NCBI RefSeq assembly: GCF_000974365.1
Contig: NZ_BAZW01000003.1
Location: forward strand, 1 to 64,000
Direction: 5' to 3'
Length of the DNA: 64,000 bases
DNA from: Geofilum rubicundum JCM 15548
Lineage (GTDB): Bacteria > Bacteroidota > Bacteroidia > Bacteroidales > Marinilabiliaceae
The translations under genes and the position numbers were made by a program. Shown here piece after piece: positions 9,275 through 19,022 of the stretch. The notes beneath the pieces are model-generated. The model saw only the letters and a list, made by a program, of their open reading frames with translations, was not told where the DNA came from and did not search any database. Position 1 is the stretch's first letter. Every line of letters begins with the position of its first letter.

Positions 9275-12200
9275 ATGGATGTTAATCTTTTCCGCAGGGC
9301 GCTTCCTGTAAGTTTTTTCCTGATTTTATTGTTGGGGTTTTCTCAAGGATTATACGGCGTAGGCGCTTATCCCTTTCCACAAAAAATAGAACAGACAGAT
9401 GGTAGCGTTTTGACCATCCGCCTGCATGGGGATGAGTGGTTTAACTGGACATCCACAGTGGATGGTTACCGCATTCAAAGAAATGACTCGGGTATTTACG
9501 AATATGCATCTGTTCTTAAGTCGGGACACGCCCAGACTTCAGGCATCAGAGCCAGTGATCCCGATGTCCGTTCCGAAGCGGAACGGGAATTCCTGAATTT
9601 TCTGGAGAAGGGCTCCGGCGTTAGCCGGAACGTATTCGGGAAAAGCGTCAGGCAATGACCTCAGGGCTGCTGAAAAGCTCCGGGAATGCGAATGTTTTCA
9701 CCGCGTCAGGCACACAAAAGTTGTTGGTCATTCTGGCCAATTTTAGTGATACTTCTCCCGGTCACACCCAGCAGAGTTTTGACAATTTGATGAATCAGAC
9801 GGGGTACAACGGGACCGGTAGTTTCCGCGATTATTATCTTGAGAACAGCGGCGGTCAGTTGGAAATGGTCTCAGTGGTCACCCAGTGGGTAACGGTTCCG
9901 AACAACAAGGCCTATTACGGTCCCGAGGATAAGTGGGGTGAATTTGCCATGCATGCTGTTGAGGCTGCCGCGGCTGCGGGGGTAGATTTCTCCGAATTTG
10001 ATAACAATGGCAATGGTACAGTGGAAGGGGTGGCCATTTTTCACCAGGGACCCGGTCAGGAAGTGACCGGTTCTGAAGAGGATATCTGGTCGCACGCCTG
10101 GACGCTTTCTTCGGCGGGCTTTCCTTCTTCCCGACGCACCTTTAATGGTGTTTTGGTGAATGGTTATACCATGCAGCCGGAAACCAGAAATGTAGCCGGA
10201 AGCATGAATACCATGGGTGTTGTGGCCCATGAATTTGGACACAATCTGGGATTGCCCGATTATTATGATACCAATACGGAGGATGAATTTTCCTACACGG
10301 GGACAGGCAGATGGGATATGATGGCCAGTGGCACCTATAATGGCAGTCCGTCCGGATCATCCCCCGCACACCATAACCCCTTGTCGAAGTTAGAATTGGG
10401 GTGGGTCGAAATGGTAGATCTGACCACGGCTGGTCCGATTGAAATGACGCCCATTCAGGAAGGTAAAACGGTTTATCGCATTGGGAGTCCCGTTGAGCAC
10501 GAATACCTTTTGCTTGAGAATCGCAGGAAAGAAGGGTTCGATGCCTATTTGCCGGGTGAAGGGTTAATTGTGTATCATGCCGATGATCATCAGATCGCTG
10601 ACAACAGAAATTTGAACACCATCAATGCGAATGAACATCAGGGGTTTTATGTCAAAGCCGCCGGAGGTTCTGTCAATGCGGCCTCGGCACCTTTTCCGGG
10701 ATCCTTGAATATTACTCAGCTGACGGATGAAACGGATCCTGCTACCATCACCTGGACCGGTGAAGTTTTTAACCGGAGTTTGACAGGCATTATGGAGCAG
10801 GGCAACAACGTGGTTTTTGATTACATGGCCGTGCAGAATGGCAGTCCCCTTTCTCTGGAAGTCAGCAGTGTTGAATCCGAGTCGCTGGGTCTGATATGGG
10901 AGCCCTCTATGGGCGGGGCCCCCGTGCTACTGGCCTGGAGTGAAAACGGTTCTTTTGGCACACCAGAAGCTGGTCGTTTATATGCTGCCGGAGAGGCCAT
11001 TACCGGTGGTGGAATGGTGCTTTATTATGGGGCTGGTGAAAGTGCTTTTCTTCATACAAGCTTGCAGAGTTCCAGCCGTTACCATTATAGCATTTGGAGT
11101 TATTTGGAAGGTGAATGGTCCGCTTCCCTGTTGACCAGTGCCCTGACAAATCCGATGCCCATTATTGACTTTCCCTGGCACGAAGGTTTTGAGGCCGGAT
11201 TGACGGATTGGCGACAGGATTTTACAAGTGGGACCTTTGAATGGAAGACGGCCTTGAATGGCGACAATGGACGTCCCGCGGCACCTTATGAGGGTGAGGG
11301 GATGGCTTATTTTCATGCCCCGCAGTACGAACAACGAATCACCAGGCTGATTTCTCCTGTTTTGGAGCTGACGGCGGGACAGAATTACTTGTTGGATTTC
11401 CGGCATTATCAGGCCGCCTGGGACGGAGACCAGGATTGGTTAAAAGTGCTGGTTAAGCCTGTGAGTGGGAGTGAATGGACCGAACTGGCTTATTTTACAG
11501 AGGAAGCAAGAGACTGGATGCAACGCAGAGTGGCCATTCCGTTTTCAGAACCTGTTCAAATCGCCTTTGAGGGGGTTAGTAATTATGGCTATGGTATTGG
11601 CGTGGATGATGTGAAAGTCTATGCGGGTCCCTCCTGCGACGTAAGCATTGCAGCCGTTTCAAATATTGTGCTTAATAGCGCCACTGAAACCACCATGAAT
11701 ATAAGTTGGAGCATGCCGGTAGGTACCAATGTGTTGGTGTTAATGAGGAAGAACGATGCGGTGAGTGATTTGCCGGAGGCTGGTTTGGAATATACGGCCA
11801 ATGCCGTTTTTGGACAGGGAGATTCATTTTCCGATGGCTCTTTTGTGGTGTATGCCGGAAATGGATCCGGTATGGAGATAAGCGGTCTGGATCATACCTC
11901 CGATTACCATTTGGCATTTGTTGGTTATACCGACCTTAACTGTTATGCTATGAATCCGGTGAGCACAAATTTTGCTACACTTCAGGTTTTTCATCCCTTA
12001 AGTGTTGTTGTGCGTTTTAACGGTCAGCCCATGGAAGGCGTTGGGGTCACCTTAGGTGAGGAGCAGAAAATGACGGATGCAGCGGGAAGGGCAGGCTGGT
12101 CCGTTGGTCATGCAGACACCTATCTGCCTTTGTCGGTGGAGCATCCGGGTTTTGTTTCCCATTGGCAACGCTACTTGCCGGATGCTGAGCAGGATCTGAC

Positions 12201-13641
12201 TATTGAATTGGCTGCTGCAGAAATGGCGGTTCCCCGTAATCTGAGACATACCAAGTCGTTGAAAAGCGTGATACTTAGTTGGGACCCTCTTATTGATGAG
12301 AATTTTGACGGCTATGAGCCTTTTGTACTGAATTTGGCCGGATGGACCATGGAGGATAAGGATCAGTTGGGTACTTATCCACTTTCCGGGCTCACATTTC
12401 CGAATGAAAATTACACCGGATCCTTCATTGTGCTCGATCCTTATTATGAAGGGCTTTTGCAAGCAGATTTTGATATAACCGCCTATAGCGGGCGACAACT
12501 GCTGGCCGCCTTCGCATCCGCCTCAGGCGCCAATGATGACTGGCTCATTTCGCCCGATTTTGAGGTTTCAGAAGGAGATGGCTTTCACTTTGTGGCACGG
12601 TCTTTATCTGATACTTACGGTCTGGAAAGTATACGGGTGCTGGTGTCCGACCAGTCGGACGGAACTGGCGAATTTGTCCTGCTATCGGCAGAAAGTGAAC
12701 TTGTGCCTGTTGCCTGGACGGCTTATAGTTACGACCTTTCAGCTTATGCCGGAAAACGTGTAAAGTTAGCGATACAATACGTTTCTAATGATACGCATGC
12801 CTTGCTGTTGGATCAAATATCTGTTGGTCCTTTAAATTTGGCAGCGCCTGAATTGGTGGACAGGGAAAGACTTGCCGGTGGTTCAAAAAGAATGTTTACT
12901 GCTAGTAGAGTGGGGAAGGCCGACAAGCAGTCCGTGCAACGCGTATCAGGCGCTATTGCACCCAAGAAAGGCCGGATAGTCTATGGTGTAGAATTAAACG
13001 GATCAATCGTTGGCGAAACAACTGGTTTCTCAGCCACCGCCTTTTCAATGAATGTCACCGACTGCCTTGGGAATGAGTTTCAGATACAGAGTAAGGATGC
13101 GGTTTATTCGGCGGTTTCTGACTGGACAGCCCCTTATTTGGTAAATGCTTGTCACGACGTATTGTTTGTGGTTTATGGCGATGACAATCAGCCTATTGAA
13201 GGTGCATTGGTTAAATTTGAAGACCTGGAGGCATGGACAAATGCCAACGGCGAGGTATTGTTTTTGGGCATTGAAAATTTAAGTAATGCCAGTTTTGAAG
13301 TCTCCGCCCATGGGTTTGTCCCTGAATCGGATCAGTTAATTGTTATGGACGATATTGAAACCCTTGTGGTTTTGCAATCTGTCAATACAGACAGTACTTC
13401 TGTCAGAAATGAAGATATCCAGATTTTTCCCAATCCGGTTTCAGATGCCTTATCGGTACAAGGGATTTATGGAGATATAGAAGTGTCGGTATTTGACTTA
13501 AGTGGTCGGGTTGTCAGGCACATGCAGGTTGAGGCCTATTATACATTTAACTTGCCTCTGAGCGACCTGCCATCCGGGGTCTATCTATTGAAATTCAGAG
13601 TGGGCGGTAAAGAATTTATTCGAAAAATTGTGAAAGGATAA
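9275..13641 (+). CDS. M6-family metalloprotease with adhesin-like domains and T9SS tail (frame broken near 9641)
   Basis: Two frames together make one secreted protease of about 1454 residues. Frame one (9275-9658) holds the signal peptide and propeptide. Frame two (open from before 9655 to 13641) holds the M6 peptidase with the zinc motif HEFGHNLGLPDYYD (codons from 10228), two MAM or choice-of-anchor-J-like beta domains (near 11170-11620 and 12300-12830), a fibronectin-III-like stretch and a C-terminal type IX sorting domain (FPNPVSDAL ... KIVKG). The break lies in GGGAAAA at 9638-9644; one added base gives a continuous protein, and the total span is one base short of a codon multiple. It would degrade extracellular protein. 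Known M6 relatives include immune inhibitor A. Confidence 0.88.
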
Positions 13642-13667
13642 ATGGACTTTTTAATATGGGAAGAAAG

Positions 13668-13698
13668 CAGATTAGGCCGAAGCTTAATCTGTTTTTTT
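13668..13698 (+). terminator. Rho-independent terminator after the M6 protease
   Basis: CAGATTA at 13668-13674 pairs with TAATCTG at 13685-13691 and is followed by seven T. It lies 27 bases after the protease stop codon. Confidence 0.8.
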
Positions 13699-13832
13699 GT
13701 AAATAGCTTTGAACTAAAATAACTGTTGCAAGAAACAAAGAAAATATAAAAATATCTGAAAGCTCTTTGCTTAAAGACTTTTGGGGTGAATGCCAGTTGT
13801 TCAGGGGGTGAGTGGTGTAAATGAGGGGTGAA

Positions 13833-13863
13833 TTGAATTGGTAGAATAAATAGTATATCTTTG
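13833..13863 (+). promoter_or_regulatory. Candidate Bacteroidota promoter for the LytTR gene
   Basis: TTG at 13833 and TATCTTTG at 13856-13863 are separated by 20 bases, matching the TTG-N19-21-TAnnTTTG pattern of the Bacteroidota primary sigma factor. The LytTR gene begins 23 bases downstream. Confidence 0.6.
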
Positions 13864-13885
13864 TGAGCGATAAAAGGAGCTTGTA

Positions 13886-14736
13886 ATGAATGAGTGGAAA
13901 AGCAACGCCATACCCGATTATTTTATCAGCCGCAGGAATACGACCCTTCAGGTGTCGTTTACGGCTATCTTTGCTTTCTTTTTTATTAATATATACAGGC
14001 CTTTTGGCGCCGGAGAATGGTACGATGTAAGATGGTGGGCTTTTCTGCTGGCATCCGGCGGTCTGGTCCTGGCAGGTATGATTGTTATTATCCTCAGTCG
14101 TATGCTCATGTTTGCTGTTAAGCAAAAAACAACCATTACCCGTGCGTATTATGTGGTGATGGTGTCCAGTGAGATTCTATTGATGGGTGCGCTTTATGCC
14201 ATTCTTGAGTTGATTGTACTTGGCGGAATTCGACCCTTTGGATTATTGTTATATGTGGCGGTTCAAAATACCTCCCTTATTTTGCTTATTCCCTATTCTA
14301 TGAGTCTGCTTTTCTTTGCCTGGCGGGAGAAGAAAATGAGCCTTGAACCTTGGTGCGGCAAATCAGGAACCGGCCGCGATTCATCCTTTTTAAAGATGAG
14401 AATGGGGTGCTTCGTCTGACGCTTAAATCCAATGATTTGATATTTCTGGAAGCCAGTGATAATTACGTTGTTATACACTTTCAGGCAGGCCCGAAAGTCA
14501 AATCTTATTTGTTGCGCAATACCCTTAAGCGTTTAGAGTCAGGTCTTAGTGGGTTCCCTTTGTTAAGGTGTCACCGCTCTTATATGGTCAACATTCACCG
14601 GGTAAAAATGCTGAAACGTGACAAAGGTCAGTTCAAACTATGGATGGACGATGAGGGAGTTTTAGCCATCCCGGTTTCGCGTAGCTATATACCTTCAGTT
14701 ACGGGCGCCTTTGAAAATGTCATGGGAATTGTTTAG
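13886..14736 (+). CDS. Membrane-anchored LytTR-domain transcription regulator (frame broken near 14350)
   Basis: Restored length about 283 residues. The N-terminal half has four hydrophobic segments (FTAIFAFFFINIY, WWAFLLASGGLVLAG, YYVVMVSSEILLMGALYAI, NTSLILLIPYSMSLLFF). The C-terminal half is a LytTR DNA-binding domain with LIFLEASDNYVVIHF and LLRCHRSYMVNIHRV. The frame changes at CCTTGG (14348-14353): reading CCTTTGG joins SLEP to LVRQIRNRPRF without loss, and the span is one base short of a codon multiple. Membrane LytTR proteins are common in Bacteroidota and probably pass an envelope signal directly to promoters; the signal is unknown. Confidence 0.85.
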
Positions 14737-15071
14737 AATGTTTGCTCTTTTGTTAATTCGCTCATTAGCAGTTTTTTGTCAAAGGTTACCGTTGTTTGAT
14801 TTATTTAAGGAATTTTCACCAAATGACTGTTTCTTCAATGCCACAAATATATGCCGCATTAAAAAGGAGTCTTTCCTCTTAAATAAGGGGGTGATGCCTA
14901 TAAAGATGGGGTGTTTAAGCTGTTGTTTCTGTGCTGGTTGTCATCTTTAGGATGGGGTTTTTACAAGGTGTTAGGCGATGGTTTTTTCTTTTTTGCGTTA
15001 ATTATTATTAATCACGGTAAATCAATGGTTTACAGAGTTATTTTTGTAATGGAATATTTAATTACTGAATT
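14737..15071 (+). other. Non-coding gap with a probable promoter for the YfiR-like gene
   Basis: No supported gene lies here. A -7-like TATTTTTG occurs at 15039-15046, 26 bases before the next start codon. A -33 TTG at the right distance is not seen. The rest is AT-rich with no repeat or hairpin that I can support. Confidence 0.45.
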
Positions 15072-15578
15072 ATGAATAAAAAGATGACCTTAATGCTGTT
15101 GATGTTTGTCGCATTAGCGACATTCAAAGGAAGCGCGCAGATTGAAAAGCATCAGGCCACATTTATCTACAATTTCACCCGTTTGGTTCAATGGCCCGAA
15201 TTCTACAAAGAGCCGGTCTTTATTCTTGGGGTTATCGGATCCAATGAAGCCATCACCAAGGAGCTTAAGTCGAGCATGGGAGACCGCACGGTGGCTGGAA
15301 AAGAGATCGAAATAGTGGAATTTGCTTCGGGAGCTGATGTCAAAAAGTGCCATTTGCTGTTTGTGCCAGAGAGCAAAAGCGGGCAACTTAACCGGGCGGT
15401 CGCCGCCCTGAGCAACCAGCCTGCATTAATTGTAACTGAGAACCAGGGGCGTCAACCAACAGGCTCCGTGATCAACTTTTCCATTGAGGATGGCAAATTG
15501 GGAATTCGTTTAGACCAAGAGCTGGCAGAAGCCAAAAAATTATTGGTCAGCCGTCAATTGGTTAATTTTTCAAGATAA
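15072..15578 (+). CDS. YfiR-like periplasmic protein (DUF4154)
   Basis: 168 residues with a clear signal peptide ending at GSAQ. The mature start IEKHQATFIYNFTRLVQWPE is the hallmark of the YfiR/DUF4154 family. In Pseudomonas, YfiR is a periplasmic repressor of the diguanylate cyclase YfiN; in Bacteroidota these small proteins often sit beside histidine kinases or outer-membrane proteins. No GGDEF gene is visible in this window, so the partner is unknown. It forms its own unit with a terminator just downstream. Confidence 0.85.
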   Translation: MNKKMTLMLLMFVALATFKGSAQIEKHQATFIYNFTRLVQWPEFYKEPVFILGVIGSNEAITKELKSSMGDRTVAGKEIEIVEFASGADVKKCHLLFVPESKSGQLNRAVAALSNQPALIVTENQGRQPTGSVINFSIEDGKLGIRLDQELAEAKKLLVSRQLVNFSR

Positions 15579-15601
15579 GCCAAAGTTATTTTCTCTTATC
15601 C

Positions 15602-15633
15602 GACGGGGCATCTGAGTTTTCTTCAGGTGCCCC
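15602..15633 (+). terminator. Hairpin terminator after the YfiR-like gene
   Basis: ACGGGGCATCTGA pairs with TCAGGTGCCCCGT around a short T/C-rich loop, followed by TTTGGGTTTGG. It starts about 24 bases after the stop. The remaining 285 bases up to 15918 are AT-rich and show no gene. Confidence 0.7.
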
Positions 15634-15918
15634 GTTTGGGTTTGGGGTATTGGTAGTCTATTGTTTTCAAGATGTTTCCATTCTCTATTGAATTAAATAA
15701 CTTTATAATTCATTATGTGTTCTGATAGAAAGAGCTTGTTTAATCTTTATTTATCGTAAGGCGTATTGTTTGTAAAGCTAAATTATTGTATTTTGTCGTC
15801 TGTTATGCTATTGAATCGGTCAATATACTTGTTTATTAGCAAATCACTCTACCACATATGGTTAATCGAAAATTTGAGACTTGTTTAATTACATAATAAT
15901 TAACTAATACTTATAACT

Positions 15919-16305
15919 ATGAATGTGTTTTCTTCCCCGGTGATTGCGTTAGAGTATGACGATATTAAGAAGGTTCTTTACCAAAATTGGAATGGTTTTG
16001 CATCCAGCATTCAATTTCGCGAGGGCATTGATCAATCTTTGGCTTTTGTTAAGAACAATGAGGTGAAATACATTGTCTCCAATACAAGTGCCCAGCGCCC
16101 TGTCGGTCCCGAGGATTCTAAATATGCCGCATCTGTGATGCCTCATTTATTTGCCAATGGCGTTAAAGCCATGGCGTTCATAATGCCAAAAAATGTAATA
16201 ACCAAATTGGCTTTGAGCTCTTTTGCCAAAGATCAGGGGATGCCGCCAAACGTAAAGTATTTTGATGATTTGGCTGAAGCTGAAAAGTGGTTGTTCACTT
16301 TTTAA
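15919..16305 (+). CDS. SpoIIAA/STAS-like small protein, paralogue 1
   Basis: 128 residues, cytosolic. It resembles the SpoIIAA-like family of short alpha/beta proteins. It is clearly related to the gene at 17588: KYAASVMPHLFANGVKAMAF here against EYAASVMKVMIENGLKAMAF there, and both end with a stretch about a 'FDDLAEAEKW' type helix. The two paralogues flank a GRAS-domain gene on the same strand. A role in partner switching or small-molecule binding is inference from the fold class; no catalytic motif is seen. Confidence 0.7.
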   Translation: MNVFSSPVIALEYDDIKKVLYQNWNGFASSIQFREGIDQSLAFVKNNEVKYIVSNTSAQRPVGPEDSKYAASVMPHLFANGVKAMAFIMPKNVITKLALSSFAKDQGMPPNVKYFDDLAEAEKWLFTF

Positions 16306-16352
16306 TGAGAACAATCGGCACCGTTAAAAAAAATATTGTTATTTTTGAATTT

Positions 16353-16383
16353 ACACCCGCCTTTGCAACATGCTGGCGGGTGT
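16353..16383 (+). terminator. Hairpin after STAS-like paralogue 1
   Basis: ACACCCGCC at 16353-16361 pairs exactly with GGCGGGTGT at 16375-16383, followed by TATTTAT. It may end or slow transcription before the GRAS gene. A -7-like TATTTTTG at 16340-16347 just before it could alternatively serve the GRAS gene. Confidence 0.6.
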
Positions 16384-16465
16384 TATTTATAGAAGCCGTC
16401 CCTAACAGTTGATTCATGGATTTTGGCCGGTATCAAAGGGGGATTCGCCAACTAATATATGATAT

Positions 16466-17554
16466 ATGAAATCTTTTCCATTGCCAACAATATATGAAGC
16501 TTTGAACCTGGTAATGCAAAATTACCCCGATAAGTTTACGGAAGAGTCCAAACTGGAAATTGAAGCTTTATTGGAACATTGCCTGGATGGTTTGGGTGAA
16601 AGTTCTGAAAAGTTTCTGGCAACGCTTTTTATTCGAGCCATTCGCAAGCACATTGGTCCCACTACCATTGATGAGCATATTTACCTTAAGCGTTATGAGG
16701 TGCCGCAAATTGAATTGTTCAATGTACTTATTCAGCAATTTCCTTTTGTTAGATATAGTCATTCTATTGTGAATCAAACGATTGCTGATATTGTTCAGGG
16801 GGAATCTACCGTTACTATTCTTGATATAGGTATCGGACAAGGTATTCAGATCGTTAACTTATTGGAACGATTGAAACGGGTTTCCGGACTCAGAAAAGTG
16901 GTGGTTATTGGCGTAGAGCCTTTTGAAGACGCGCTTAATTATGCCGGAGAACTCATTAATTCCATCAATTATCCTTATAATGTGGAGTTTATACCTGTTT
17001 GCTCTTTTATAGAAGCGATTGATTTTGCGGAGATTGGAAATATGGTGGAGGCCGCCGGTGGTCCGCTTATCGTTAATGAATCTTTGGCTTTACATCATAT
17101 ACAGCATTTGAACGACAGGCACAAGGTCATTCAATCGGTGCGGGCTTTAAATCCCAAGGCGTTTTTCCTGACTGAACCAAATGTGGATCATTTTGAACCT
17201 GATTTTTTCAGGCGTTTTCAAAATTGTTACAATCATTTTTATCATATCTTTCAGGTCATAGACCAGCTACCCGTGGGTGTAAAGGAAAAGAACGGACTGA
17301 AGTTGTTTTTTGGACGGGAAATTGAGGATGTCATCGGAGGGAGTGATCATGAGCGATTCGAAAAACATGAGCCCTCTTTTAGGTGGGTGGAGAAACTGAC
17401 GGTGGGCGGATTTAAAATGGTCAATGGGTTTAAGGGGGTTCCTGATGATATGGGGTATGGCATAAAAGTGGACTATGATGCGTTTAATGGATGTCTGGGC
17501 TTTCGATTTAAAACGGAAACCATTATCAGCCTGATACACGCTGAGTGCATTTAA
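16466..17554 (+). CDS. Bacterial GRAS-domain (Rossmann methyltransferase-like) protein
   Basis: 362 residues, cytosolic. A helical N-terminal part (about 1-110) precedes a Rossmann fold with the glycine motif ILDIGIGQGIQIVNLLERL near residue 117-135, which matches the VHIID pattern of GRAS proteins. Further GRAS-like features follow in order: VVIGVEPF, a PxxxPYNVEFIPV strand, LIVNESLALHHI near 200 (like the VN..L.LHHL motif), NPKAFFLTEPNVDHFEPDFFRRF and a late FRWVEKLTVGGF block. Plant GRAS proteins are gene regulators; bacterial members are predicted by comparative work to be small-molecule methyltransferases or ligand binders. The substrate here is unknown. SpoIIAA-like paralogues lie on both sides. 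Confidence 0.75.
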   Translation: MKSFPLPTIYEALNLVMQNYPDKFTEESKLEIEALLEHCLDGLGESSEKFLATLFIRAIRKHIGPTTIDEHIYLKRYEVPQIELFNVLIQQFPFVRYSHSIVNQTIADIVQGESTVTILDIGIGQGIQIVNLLERLKRVSGLRKVVVIGVEPFEDALNYAGELINSINYPYNVEFIPVCSFIEAIDFAEIGNMVEAAGGPLIVNESLALHHIQHLNDRHKVIQSVRALNPKAFFLTEPNVDHFEPDFFRRFQNCYNHFYHIFQVIDQLPVGVKEKNGLKLFFGREIEDVIGGSDHERFEKHEPSFRWVEKLTVGGFKMVNGFKGVPDDMGYGIKVDYDAFNGCLGFRFKTETIISLIHAECI

Positions 17555-17587
17555 TAATAGTTATCTTTGAAAAAAAATATTGGTATA

Positions 17588-17986
17588 ATGGAAATTTTCA
17601 CCCACGAGAACGCTGTCCTGACCTATGATCCTGAAACCCTGGAGCTTTTACAAACCTGGAAAGGGTATGTTCCCACTGAGCTGTTTCGTCAAGTGATTGA
17701 TGCGACGGTGGAGCATGTCCGAAAGCACAAAGTCGTCTTTTTGATTTCAGATACTTCCGGACAAAAAGTCGTTAGTAGTAGCGATGCGGAGTATGCCGCA
17801 TCTGTTATGAAGGTGATGATTGAGAATGGATTAAAAGCGATGGCTTTTGTTATTCCTGAAAATGTCTTTACCAAATTTTCCCTGAAGAAATTTTCAGATG
17901 CCGGTCATGGAGATGTGGTGGCCTACTTTGATAGTCTGACAGATGCCCGAAAGTGGGGCGAATTAATGACTTCGAAAGATCGCTAA
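17588..17986 (+). CDS. SpoIIAA/STAS-like small protein, paralogue 2
   Basis: 132 residues from the ATG at 17588, 33 bases after the GRAS gene, so probably co-transcribed with it. The frame is open back to a TTG at 17567, but starting at MEIFTHENAVLTYD lines up with the paralogue at 15919 (MNVFSSPVIALEYD). Shared central segment: SDTSGQKVVSSSDAEYAAS here against SNTSAQRPVGPEDSKYAAS there. Function unknown. The gene converges with a Crp/Fnr gene only 16 bases away. Confidence 0.7.
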   Translation: MEIFTHENAVLTYDPETLELLQTWKGYVPTELFRQVIDATVEHVRKHKVVFLISDTSGQKVVSSSDAEYAASVMKVMIENGLKAMAFVIPENVFTKFSLKKFSDAGHGDVVAYFDSLTDARKWGELMTSKDR

Positions 17987-18002
17987 CCATCAGGAAGCTT
18001 AC

Positions 18003-18679
18003 TTATCCCAGCCTGCTGAGGGTTTGGATAATTGGCATGCTGTTAATGGTGATGTTTTTGCCATCAATAAGGATGATTTTATCATTCTTAAATTCAGTCA
18101 GGGTCCGAATGAAGCTTTCTTTGGTGGTTCCTGAGAATTGAGCCAGTTCCTCGCGACTTAAAGGAAACTCAAACTGTTGGGTGCCATTAAAAAGTTCATA
18201 AAAATAGAGAATCACATCGGCCACCCGTCCCGGTAATTGTTTATTGTTGATCGTAATTAGCCGGTTAATATTCTTTTGGGCGGTTTTTAAGGTGTGCCGG
18301 ATAATCTCCCCGTACAATTCCAGGTTGCTTTTTAGCAGCTCATCCAATTGGTCTTTTTTAATAAACCGGACCCTTGTGTTGGTTAATGCCATTGATGTAT
18401 AGGCGTTCTCTGAGCCACCTAAAAGACACATTAATCCCATAAAACTTCCCTGATTATTGATTTCAAGAATGTTGTTTCTTCCGTTTGGGTTTTCTTTGAT
18501 GGTTTTCACCATCCTTCCTCCAGATACAGGGCATGCGAAATGGGGGTGGCGGCTTTGGAGATAACATCCCCCTTTTTATAGGAAACAACCTGACCGGAGG
18601 CCAGTAGACTCATCCAATTGGTGAGTTCAAATGGCTGATTGACCAGATGTTTTATCTTTAAGTCTTTATTGTTATTCAT
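18003..18679 (-). CDS. Crp/Fnr-family transcription regulator (frame broken near 18513)
   Basis: Restored length 225 residues, normal for the family. The first part (18679 to about 18513) encodes a cyclic-nucleotide-binding-like beta roll start (SGQVVSYKKGDVI ... HALYLEEG) and the second the rest of the roll (GSFMGLMCLLGG), the dimer helix and a winged HTH with LSREELAQFSGTTKESFIRTL. The frames join if one base is added in GGATGG (minus strand, 18510-18515), and the span is one base short of a codon multiple. No cysteine cluster for an iron-sulphur centre is seen, so it is more Crp-like than Fnr-like. Confidence 0.82.
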
Positions 18680-19022
18680 TCAAATACCTGCTAGTTTTCC
18701 TGCGGATGATAAATATAAGAATTATTTCATTTGAAGAGAATAATTCTTTTGCAACGATCTGGTTATGAGTCGACGTCTGTCAAATTATATTCGGACCTGA
18801 GAGTGTTATTTTTTATGTTAGCCGACGGTTGTCTGGTTTTGTTATATATTGAAGGTTAAGTATTTACGCTTGGTGTGTTTGTTTCGTCCACGCTTATGGC
18901 ATCCGCGCCTCCAGAGTGGTAGAAATACCTGCTCAAATAGATGGATCGTTTTGTCAAATATAAAGTTGAGGCACCATGGCAGAGAGTGCAACAATAAGCT
19001 TGTTTTTTCGTAAATTGCTTAC
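18680..19022. other. Divergent promoter gap between Crp-type and hybrid kinase genes
   Basis: No supported gene. The gap serves outward transcription of the Crp/Fnr gene (minus) and the hybrid kinase (plus). I see no strong -33/-7 pair and no terminator. Confidence 0.4.

Noticed and set aside
9630-9660. Programmed -1 frameshift in the M6 protease
   Set aside because: No proper slippery heptamer in the zero frame and no following pseudoknot seen; many similar breaks elsewhere in the window favour sequence error.
14711-14950. 79-codon open frame after the LytTR gene
   Set aside because: Begins inside the LytTR coding sequence and has an erratic composition without recognisable features.
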